Assembly: GCA_951799445.1 (NCBI GenBank) | Contig: OX637294.1 | Span: forward strand, 24,887,452 to 24,951,451 | From: Pseudisothecium myosuroides | Taxonomy: Eukaryota; Streptophyta; Bryopsida; Hypnales; Lembophyllaceae | Direction: 5' to 3' | Length of the DNA: 64,000 nt | In this document: positions 13,201 through 19,420 of the stretch, one piece after another | Layout of the letters: the number at the start of each line of letters is the position of its first letter | Position numbering within the stretch: position 1 is the first letter of the stretch | Notes under the pieces: generated by a model | Databases searched by the model: none | Seen by the model: the letters and a program-made list of their open reading frames with translations, nothing else | What the model was told of the DNA's origin: nothing | Position numbers and translations under genes: made by a program

Positions 13201-14035
13201 ACCTATAGCACCACCCACAAGAAGGGGTCGTAAACGGTACATCTTAGTAGCCACTGACTATGCCACTAAATGGGCTGAGGCAATGGCTACCAAGAATGAT
13301 GATGCTCATACAGTTGCTAGGTTTCTATATGAGAATATTGTTTCTCGTTTTGGATGTCCACGAGAACTTATAAGTGATCGTGGTACTCACTTCTTAAATG
13401 ATACAATAGAACAATTAACTACTACATTTCTTATAAAACATAGAAAAACATCTCCCTATCACCCTCGGGCTAATGGACAGACAGAGAAGACCAATGGGAT
13501 ACTTTGTAAAATATTGACAAAAACAATAGCTAAATCAGCCACAGACTGGGATGACAAGTTGTGGGGAGCATTGTGGGCCTATAGAGTTGCATATAAAGTT
13601 ACTACTAAATTTACTCCCTTTCAGCTAGTCTATGGTCAGGAGGCCATCTTACCTATAGAATATGAAATTCCTTCATTAAGGATAGCAATTGAAAATAGGT
13701 TAGATGAAGACAATAGTTTAAAAATTAGATTGAGTCAATTGAAAAAATTAGATGAGTTAAGACGGGAGGCTTATTTAAATACATATGCTATGCAAAAACG
13801 TCGTAAGTCTTTCTATGATAGTAAATTGGGTGTTAAAACTTTTAAGGTGGGAGACTTAGTCCTATTGTATGATAGTAGATTTTTTAAATTTTCTGGGAAA
13901 TTACAAATGCACTGGTTGGGTCCTTATGAGGTTACGGATATTAATCCCAATGGATCTGCACAATTGAAGGATTTTGAAGGAAAATTTCTTCCTACTCGAA
14001 TCAATGGATATAGACTCAAACTTTATTATACTTAA
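7205..14035 (+). CDS. Gag-Pol polyprotein of Ty3/Gypsy element (2276 aa)
   Basis: A single open frame from ATG, 81 bases after the primer site, with no Gag/Pol frameshift. Order by residue: a Ser/Glu-rich extension (1-283); Gag capsid-like domain (about 300-470); zinc knuckles near 568, 590, 737 and 763 with an Asn/Gly-rich stretch between them; aspartic protease with DGGS at 1120; reverse transcriptase with FLDG near 1502 and FLDD at 1566-1569; RNase H with VDAS at 1716-1719; integrase with an HHCC-like region (His 1926 to Cys 1964) and catalytic Asp1996, Asp2058 and Glu2094 in D-D-35-E spacing; then a GPY module and no chromodomain. Odd points: knuckle 3 has Arg for His, the integrase zinc motif reads CDPYQ instead of CxxCQ, and RT shows DFWKLN and MLFGLCNAP where DFRKLN and MPFGLCNAP are usual. 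This copy may therefore be partly defective although the frame is intact. Confidence 0.95.
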   Translation: MSYKWPFNPKNAVKEQREKAAREERARVRALRNLNKQEIIEKAESSIVLQSVAEGSGITIEPVISEGDSVPDLSIVTSKFLDQLNLSLETAELSHLDSSSDSQSRSTGSIVEPNLQQGISINRSYQGFGLSHTLCEGICLSQLPTPRGTISGEFLNAENVQLNDFISRGSDNSEESEPHSYHSRESNTAIDSGSVVSKAIIWGCINQLYQESVTNEIRSSWEEGKRISLTSSESQNNIKSELGNLDIENDSYSIGSSDNQSLSTDSSSSTVGNSQEVIQPIVNMAAPLLLVIMREGQPNDRPISLVPLPKFYGHIGNDPDKHVSEFLTACNANNARSDTHWYAIFPTTLEDHAKQWFHRQPLGHFADWAALREAFIAHFRPIGYDERLSESLHELQMNTNETIDSYYGRMEDLVLCLPVGHGFNDAMKLGIFIRGLVPFKLKGYVKEVSPNTLLEAYNRAKLYKNIWNNPELYAKVPQTMAIYVNPYVSSVLPPQTVQYVPSPMQTMYATGPPAIPVNPGVIQPKEASANPTTVIQELTHLMNDLKVNLAKAGDKKGQPVNERANMWCTNCKGQGHLNIDCPSPQGIILKCFHCGGDHESDRCNRKGKNGQNRNQQNQMVYQVDNDYNPNSNNWGGNNNNWNNSGGGGWNRRPRYPRFNNNPNYNSNQNFNNYVPPENLSPNFNPNNFNGGGYNNNPNRFIPRNPTNQNQGWNQMPHSNPSQGNPTYGGRNPSWDNVVCFNCNQRGRIRSNCPNAKADVPYVPMCGNCKQNGHTAEECNGPRRDGPRDISNNNNNVKDNSAKLVLLPDDYPMGNNSKNFNQNRNVGWINVIKEQEDNKSNSYYNMKTVHGVRTCGMRAKQDELDPHPTHTNNSSSTDVNEPIEPVKKKTVTIEMSPSVIPNKGDQPPLLETIDGGIKTIEWIPQSTPIVGPNLNPLSTGMPRELWPIETPVGEAQKSKQVTIDPVHNKINLGYSPNLLQLPETSIESMRRTPIRSAVPQQWNKEDTIWKPQIVPEVPISSPIDFSIKPGKGRKGRKLKPISIMSGIEPYDLLADLGKSKVDITIQQLLAVAPHCRSLLQSSLIRKRTKLIVNEVSLSPDPGAPTIDVRIDGITIQGVQVDGGSSVNLMNVDTMSSLQLNGLQETKLILRMADQSRVKPLGILPKVSTTIAGLVHPIDYLVFQPSTPNVSYPLLLGRPWLYQAHAKDDWGRGILTIGQGRNRVKLNMYPSSYHGETQWYSSDVTSDVGYSTDMEELEANRVHLKDQQGSINKPNKMIYKNVGLGEYIIPCSIDDDSDKTIGAWLNDKTIYGVSHSEDEPNYSTEDYYSGQDDIMDLVPIAKHVLQNQCCDLLLSEGEDPKKIQISNLLYRQERRDWERFFKKHIAAFSWTYRDLRGVPPEICEHHINLKEDAKPVRQKQRRLNPKYSLLVKEEIEKLLKMGFIYPVPYSEWVSAIVIVPKKNGKIRICQDFWKLNEATKKDYFTLPFTDSILDAVAGHEIYSFLDGFSGYNQIRLALEDQLKTTFTTDWGTYAAVVMLFGLCNAPATFQRLMMVAFLPFLRKFMEIFLDDFCVYGKKEDHADQLNQCFEQCHKFGISLNANKCQFLVPSGKLLGHIVSQKGIELDPDKIQLITDFPRPKIVKGVRGFLGLTGYYRRAIGSFASIASPLTKLLKKLEIGARPTWDRECEEAFVLLKEKLCTAPVLVPPDWSKPFHVYVDASNVALGCVLSQKDNKNLDHPIYYASRQLIAAEKNYTTTKREALGMIFAVQKFRHYLLGYPFIFYVDHDALWYLVNKPDLSGRLARWVLLLQKFNFSVVVRLGKSHGNADNISRLEPFAIETLQPIDDQLPNANIFEVDIIQPKYVEVLNYLKSNITPNGLSPSQLKAFVYRCGPYTLIRDVLYKKGIDGLLRRCLYTNEIPLVLEGCHVDACGGHFVGDVTARKAFTSGYWWPKMFHDAHQYARKCDPYQRVGRPTPTKAMPLVPILALSPFEKWGMDFVGPIAPPTRRGRKRYILVATDYATKWAEAMATKNDDAHTVARFLYENIVSRFGCPRELISDRGTHFLNDTIEQLTTTFLIKHRKTSPYHPRANGQTEKTNGILCKILTKTIAKSATDWDDKLWGALWAYRVAYKVTTKFTPFQLVYGQEAILPIEYEIPSLRIAIENRLDEDNSLKIRLSQLKKLDELRREAYLNTYAMQKRRKSFYDSKLGVKTFKVGDLVLLYDSRFFKFSGKLQMHWLGPYEVTDINPNGSAQLKDFEGKFLPTRINGYRLKLYYT

Positions 14036-15428
14036 GCCGGGGTCGGCTTATCCTAGAAAGGGGAGAAGGAATGCTTACTATTTTTAAATATATTAGGTCG
14101 GTTAGTTTTTTCAAATTTTTCAAATTTTTGAAGTTTAATGGTTGATGGAGTCAATTTGGCATTATTAAGTCATTTTGGTGGTTGGAAGAAGATTAATTGG
14201 ACATAAATATACAATAACTATAGTCATAATCTCTATAGTGCAAAGAATAGAGTAATTAAGAGTGGCGAGAAAAGAAAGTATGGGATGGCTTAATAAGAGA
14301 GAAAATAAAGAGAGTGACAGGAAATTAAAGAAAAAAAGAATATAAAAGAAAGAAAAACCACAATCATTAATAATAAAAATATCATGATAAAATTAATAAT
14401 TTAACAAAATCAATTTATAAAATTAAAAAAATAAGAAGAAGAAGAAGAAAAAAAAAATAAAAAGCCAAATCGATAGTTCAGTAAGTGATTGAGATAGCTA
14501 TAGTGACGGACACTATAGACTGAAACTATAGTTTGATATTGACGAGTACTATAGATAATAAACGGCGAAAAAAATAAATAAAAAATTATTAATTAAAAAA
14601 AATACTGTAATTAGTTTAATATGAAAGAAGAGAAAAAAAAAAAAAAAAAAAAAACACTTAAAAATAAAGAAGAAAAAAAAGAAAAAAATCTGGAAAAGAA
14701 AAAGACGAATAATAAAAATGAGAATAATAAGAGTGTAAAAAAAAAAATAAAAAAAATAAAAAAATTGGAAACATGATAAAAATGATAAAGAAAAAACATA
14801 AAATAAATATAAAATAATAATAATAGAAATAGAAGTAAACTTAAAATGAAAAAAATGAGAAGAATAAAAGAAAATAAAAAGATGAATTATATATGGAAAA
14901 AGAAAAAAAAATTTATAGAAAAACATGATAAAAAAAATGATAATAAAAATACGAAATTATTGAGGGAATAATCGATGGATAAGGTATAATATTAATAGGG
15001 GAATTTTAATTTAAGAGCTATTTATGAGAGATACCGATTGTACAAGAATTAAATGTAAATAGTCATTTTTGAAAATCTATGGATGAGTGGATGAATGAAC
15101 ATCATGAGAGAATGTGAGAGGAATGACACGTCAATAGAATCATGACTGAAAGCCGCCAGGGGGGGACAATAGTTGAGTGTTAGTTGAGTTTTGTTCCACC
15201 AACTCGAGCGAGTGAAGAACAGTCTTCATCTTGGGAAGAGGGCTGAACTATAGTGCGAGGCAAAGTGCAGAAATCGTTGAGGGCAGCATTGGAGCATTCG
15301 GGAACTCAAGCGAGTGAAATCTATAGTTTGTTGAGGCTGAACAATTGGAGCGACAGTGCAGAGAGATTGTGAGTAAATCGTGTGAGAAATTTTCAGCGAT
15401 TGTGCAAGAGTGAGTTTTTAGGGATTCA
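14036..15428 (+). repeat. A/G-rich spacer between pol and ORF3
   Basis: A noncoding spacer. 14260-14960 is almost entirely A and G on the plus strand, with long A and GAA runs, so the minus-strand open frames there (Phe/Leu-rich) are composition artefacts. A purine run AAAGGGGAGAAGG near 14057 and an AGGGGGGG run near 15160 look like polypurine tracts. CTATAG recurs in the less biased parts, for example five times within about 14490-14560. Confidence 0.7.
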
Positions 15429-16562
15429 ATGGAGCCGCAGGAGCAAGAAATGACGAAGGCGGGAGGAGCGGAACAATTGGCACCGAGTCTGAATGTGGAA
15501 GAGGAGGATGACGATTGTATGTTGATTGGTATACGCGAGGGTGAAATTCAGTGGAGTCAGGTGAAGAAGATTAAGTTAGAGGAAGGCGTTATACCCACGG
15601 GAACTTCTCCATCAGCTATAGTGAGTCCGGGGAATCAATCACGTACAACAACGGGAGAAAGCGCGCGGAGTTCTATGGTTATGTCGGGAGTGCGGGTGAA
15701 GGAAGAGGCGGATTTGGTGCCTGCGCCACGAAGGAAGCCGACCAAGACGAAACTATTGGCCAAGAAATTGAAGATGCAAGAGGAACTGGCACAATTGGAT
15801 GAAGAAATGCAGCAGGAGACGGAGGAGGAGCGCCGCATTGCTGATTTGGAGGGCCAATTGAAGGACGTGAAGGAGACTATTGTTAGTCAAGAGCTATGGT
15901 TTCAACGCCAATTGGGTGAGTTGAGGGTGGAACACCAGCGGGAGAAGGACAATTGGAAGAATGTATTGGGAACCTGGAAAGCTGCTAACGAGCAATTGGA
16001 GGAGCAGACGAGGGTCAAGCAGCAATCGTGGTGGAAGATAAATCAAACTATGGAGCAATTGGAGGTTAAAGTTCGTAGAGAGAGGGACCGTGCGGTGCAA
16101 TTGGAAATGGAGAAGGCAGGGTTGGAAGAAGAAGTATCTCGATTGCAAAAGATTCTACAGGGAGACGGGAGTCCCGAACACCTCCCAGGAATGGTATTTA
16201 TAGATGCCAAATGGGGGAGAGTTTTGCAAGCTAAAGATCTATTGAGCCTGATGGAGTATTTGCCTCCAGTCCAGCGGGTGGAGCAGGCTTATCAATGGGA
16301 TTGCCAAGTTTTCTTTCTATTGTTGAATGTGCAGAATGGTGATCACCTTGATGAGTCTCAATTTGAGAAACTATGGACCAAGAGCCAGAGTTATGGGTTG
16401 GAGAATCTATTGGCGGAAATGTTGGTGAGGCGAGAGTTTACGGTTGAAAATCCATTTGGGGCATATCTATTGATGGGTGATCTTGCAGCACGGACTTTTC
16501 TCTATAGTCAGGAGGTGGAGCATCAGCAAGGTTTAGAAGGGTGCAGGAAAAATCTATGGTGA
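15429..16562 (+). CDS. ORF3a, coiled-coil protein of unknown function (377 aa)
   Basis: An ATG frame after pol in sense orientation, so an accessory product of the retroelement. Residues 1-80 are acidic with DDDCMLIGIREGEI; about 95-125 are basic (RRKPTKTKLLAKKLK); about 115-250 form a long coiled coil rich in Glu, Gln and Leu; the last 120 residues look globular. There is no signal peptide or membrane segment, so it is not Env-like. Gln-Leu pairs are mostly written CAATTG and Leu-Leu pairs CTATTG, so the CWATWG bias is carried through the codons. It ends at a TGA that shares its last base with an ATG of ORF3b (TGATG), and AGG AAA AAT lies just before the stop. I do not recognise a family. 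Confidence 0.7.
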   Translation: MEPQEQEMTKAGGAEQLAPSLNVEEEDDDCMLIGIREGEIQWSQVKKIKLEEGVIPTGTSPSAIVSPGNQSRTTTGESARSSMVMSGVRVKEEADLVPAPRRKPTKTKLLAKKLKMQEELAQLDEEMQQETEEERRIADLEGQLKDVKETIVSQELWFQRQLGELRVEHQREKDNWKNVLGTWKAANEQLEEQTRVKQQSWWKINQTMEQLEVKVRRERDRAVQLEMEKAGLEEEVSRLQKILQGDGSPEHLPGMVFIDAKWGRVLQAKDLLSLMEYLPPVQRVEQAYQWDCQVFFLLLNVQNGDHLDESQFEKLWTKSQSYGLENLLAEMLVRREFTVENPFGAYLLMGDLAARTFLYSQEVEHQQGLEGCRKNLW

Positions 16563-17818
16563 TGGAGAACCGTACTCCAGCTTGCAGCAGCTGGACAGTT
16601 CCCATCCTATTGGATTTTGATGAAGAGGAAAAGCAGTGGACAACGGGAAAGCTATTGACTTGGAAGAATCAGCTGGGGCAATTGGTGCAGCATTTTAAGG
16701 ACGAGGAGTGGGTCAAGAATATGATTCAATGGTGCAAGGAGCGGGTGGTGAGAGCCAATCAAGTAGATGTGCATCCGTCTGTTTACTTTTACACCTATAG
16801 ATTCCACAAGAGCTACTTGAAACAGTTAGCTGCAGCATGTAGTCTAGCATCACTATTGCCGTTTGATGTAGAGAACGATAGTCGAATGAAGAGCGCGCAT
16901 CAATTGGTGGTGAGACCCCCTGTGCTTTATGGTGTGGGGCTTGATTTGGACAATTGGAACCCATTATACGAGGTCATGGTGGAGGACAATAGATTTATGG
17001 GCAAATACGAGAACTTGTTTATCAAGCGTGAGCATCAGCCAGATTCTCTATCGGGGGAAGCTTTGCTATGGATGGGGAAGGATTTTGGGAGCCAGACGGA
17101 GATTTTGTTGCATCCCATTGAGGTTTTGATTCATCAAGAGAGAGGGGTGCAAAGGCCGGGCTTCCCACCATTGATTGTTCAAGATTCTCGCCTGTGCGAG
17201 ACTCCGAGACGTTACAATTGGAGAGTGACCGATCGCCTTGATACTCCGTGGTACAATTGGTGTGTAATGGACGGCCTATGGGATACGGTGGACAATTGTG
17301 TGGAAGGCTTTCAGCGGTTTTATAGAGAACACCGCGATCATATGGACCCTGTGTGCTTCCGGCAGGCGGTGTTTTGCAATGCCTTGGCCTATTGGTGTCA
17401 GGAGTATCAATTGATCATGGATCCTCGCACTGGGGGCCGGCAAGGGCAAGACGGACAGATTTATACGAAGATCAAATATCTCTCTTCGAGACGGCTGCGA
17501 CTGTTTGAGCTCATGTGTACGATGCACTTTCTTCAGGGAGCTCACAATGTGATTTTGGACGAGTATAAGGGGAGTCGCTACGCAGCTATGGATACTTTCC
17601 ATCGACTGCAGCGGAGCGGAGATCTTGATCGTAGGAGGTTGGGGTATCAGAATCTTCACAATTCTATGGTTCTTGCAAAAGGCCATGGGGAGTTGATGCG
17701 CATACCATTGGAGTGGCACAATAGTGGCACAACTTATCAAGTAGAGCGTGTGCTGATGCTGCCATTGACCACCAAATCAAAACTCGGAGGGGCTGTGGAG
17801 CCGGAAGCAGAGAAGTGA
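16556..17818 (+). CDS. ORF3b, Trp/Tyr-rich protein of unknown function (about 420 aa)
   Basis: This frame is in the -1 frame relative to ORF3a and overlaps its end. Open sequence reaches back to a GTG at 16541, but the first ATG codons are 16556 and 16562, the latter overlapping the ORF3a stop as TGATG. The product is globular and rich in aromatic residues, with PVLYGVGLDLDNWNPLYEV, WYNWCVMDGLWDTV and FNALAYWC-like stretches, and no coiled coil, signal peptide or membrane segment. ORF3a and ORF3b may be one protein joined by -1 frameshifting, two proteins made by termination-reinitiation, or one ancestral frame broken by a 1-base indel. No domain is recognised. Confidence 0.65.
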   Translation: MVMENRTPACSSWTVPILLDFDEEEKQWTTGKLLTWKNQLGQLVQHFKDEEWVKNMIQWCKERVVRANQVDVHPSVYFYTYRFHKSYLKQLAAACSLASLLPFDVENDSRMKSAHQLVVRPPVLYGVGLDLDNWNPLYEVMVEDNRFMGKYENLFIKREHQPDSLSGEALLWMGKDFGSQTEILLHPIEVLIHQERGVQRPGFPPLIVQDSRLCETPRRYNWRVTDRLDTPWYNWCVMDGLWDTVDNCVEGFQRFYREHRDHMDPVCFRQAVFCNALAYWCQEYQLIMDPRTGGRQGQDGQIYTKIKYLSSRRLRLFELMCTMHFLQGAHNVILDEYKGSRYAAMDTFHRLQRSGDLDRRRLGYQNLHNSMVLAKGHGELMRIPLEWHNSGTTYQVERVLMLPLTTKSKLGGAVEPEAEK

Positions 17819-17912
17819 ACTATAGCTGTTTAGAGATTCTAATTGTACTATGTTTTCATTTTGCAGGCGTTATAGATCAATTTTGCTTTGCGGGGTCGCA
17901 AAAGGCTGGGAA

Positions 17913-17965
17913 GAGTTGGCAATGTCAGCTACTGTGAACTGCTTTGTAGCTGACATTGCCAACTC
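17913..17965. repeat. 20-bp perfect inverted repeat across the start of the 3' LTR
   Basis: 17913-17932 is the exact reverse complement of 17946-17965, with a 13-base loop TGTGAACTGCTTT. The right arm is the LTR start. The loop is the reverse complement of the 13 bases (5616-5628) just left of the 5' LTR. The left arm plus loop therefore reads as an inverted copy of the left element/flank junction. Confidence 0.9.
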
Positions 17966-19420
17966 AGTTGATTTATAACCAGAATCGAATATACCTCATC
18001 ATTGTCTGAAATGACTTTGGTCTGCGCAATGTCCGTTTCCGCTACTACTTCCCCTCTGTCGGACCCCAACACGGGCGGCAAGACGTCATCTTCAATATGA
18101 TGGTGTAGTCTGTAAACTATTGTAGTTTTTGTGGATTTTCTTTGTTTTGTTGGTTAATTGTGGCTGTGTTCAATAGTCTTCCGGCATTTTGAGGTTAATT
18201 TTCCATAGTTACTGGTTAGTTTGGATTCTACTTGGATTTCATCTATAGTTGCGGTTGATATCAGTTGAACAGGATGAATGAAATGTGAACTATAGTGGCG
18301 GTTGTTTCGGTTACCAGCCGAATGGAGTGTAATGGGTTGGAGGCTATCGATTGTTCCTCAGTCTGGAGAAGGAATCCAGAGCTCCTGCAGCGGTGAGGCT
18401 GGCAGTGGTTGCTTGTGCGTAAGAATATTTTGTGTTCGAGTGATCGATAGTTTTGGTCTATGTGATAGGGGAGTTCAGTTGTGATATCGTGCATTGGTGA
18501 TCAGGAAGTGTTGAATCGATAGAATTCTATGCAGTGAGGCTATGAGGTTCTATTGTGCTGATAGAGTCTGTGAAGAATCAATTGTAATCAGTGCGGTAGT
18601 TGAAGCAAAGGGACCATTGTAATATTTTCAATTGTAATGCAAAGCGGAGTTGAATTGTAATTTGGAGTATGAATGATTATCTGTGTATGCCATAGTATTC
18701 ATGTGTTTGTAATTGGTGAATGATTTTGGGTGTGATTGAAACGATTGTATGGAATGAGGAATGTCTGACAAGAGTGGAATCCTATTGTTTTATCTATTGT
18801 ATTTATATGCAGTAGGGATGTGTGAATTCTATAGTGTTATAGGGATTCTATGAGTTAATTTCAATAGTGTCTGTGAGGTTACTTTGAGAGATCAATAGAA
18901 TTCGTAACCTGAATAATAGTGCAATGGATAGAGAATCCGCAAAATTGAAAATGAAAACCTGTAAATTTTGCAATCAATCGGATTATGGGAAATTAAAATG
19001 TGAACCCAAGAAAGAAGAGAGTGTAATGGAAAATAAATGGAAAGAATCAATTGAAGACAAATTGGAGAAGACTGGTCTTGAAGAGGAATCGATTGGAGAT
19101 GCTGAGCAATCGGATGAGCAGGAAGATCAATAGTTGCCGTGCAGTTGCTGAAATCGATTGAGAAACCGAGAGTTGAGTCAAATCAATAGGTTAAGAACAA
19201 TTGATAAGTTCCTATCTATGGTTTTAATTATAATAAAAATATAGTCTTATCTATTGTATTTGTTTGGGCTAGGAATTTTCCAATCCTCATTTGTGCACAA
19301 CCTTGGGATGGATTTAATCCTTCCATAGAAATTACCATAGGTTTCTATTCCTCCCTGAGAACGAACTTAAAACTATAGGTATTCCTCAATGGGTCATCCA
19401 TTGTAGAAAACCGTTCTACA
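17951..19420 (+). repeat. 3' LTR of the Gypsy element
   Basis: Copy of 5634-7103 of the same length (1470 bp). Immediately upstream are a purine-rich run (AAAAGGCTGGGAAGAG, ending near 17915) that may be the polypurine tract, and the inverted repeat described separately. It ends TTCTACA at 19420, next to GATGGCTATA. Confidence 0.92.
18924..19133 (+). CDS. second copy of the 69-aa LTR open frame
   Basis: Identical in protein to the frame at 6607-6816. It lies in the 3' LTR, so it would be expressed only from read-through or from the downstream LTR promoter. Confidence 0.25.
   Translation: MDRESAKLKMKTCKFCNQSDYGKLKCEPKKEESVMENKWKESIEDKLEKTGLEEESIGDAEQSDEQEDQ

Larger units (their letters stand above)
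5634..19420 (+). mobile_element. 13.8 kb Ty3/Gypsy LTR retrotransposon, non-chromovirus (Athila-like)
   Basis: The element has two 1470-bp LTRs, a primer-binding site matching the 3' end of tRNA-Asp, a single Gag-Pol frame in the Gypsy order (Gag, protease, RT, RNase H, integrase), no chromodomain, a 1.4 kb spacer and two further sense frames before the 3' LTR. A tRNA-Asp primer, the lack of a chromodomain and an extra frame after Pol fit the plant OTA group near Athila and its relatives in early land plants; this placement is by motif only. The LTRs differ at three positions that I could see, so the insertion is recent. No 5-bp target duplication is evident (left flank ATAGC, right flank GATGG). 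The whole element is enriched in CWATWG hexamers. Confidence 0.92.

Noticed and set aside
14549..14926. Minus-strand 125-codon Phe/Leu-rich frame that looks like membrane protein
   Set aside because: It is the complement of an A/G-only tract; composition alone removes stop codons and creates Phe and Leu.
16541..16561. GTG at 16541 as start of ORF3b
   Set aside because: GTG is not a normal start in plants; ATG codons at 16556 and 16562 are better placed and overlap the ORF3a stop.
15429..17818. Env-like gene of the Gypsy element
   Set aside because: Neither frame has a signal peptide, membrane segment or cleavage site; position alone does not justify the call.
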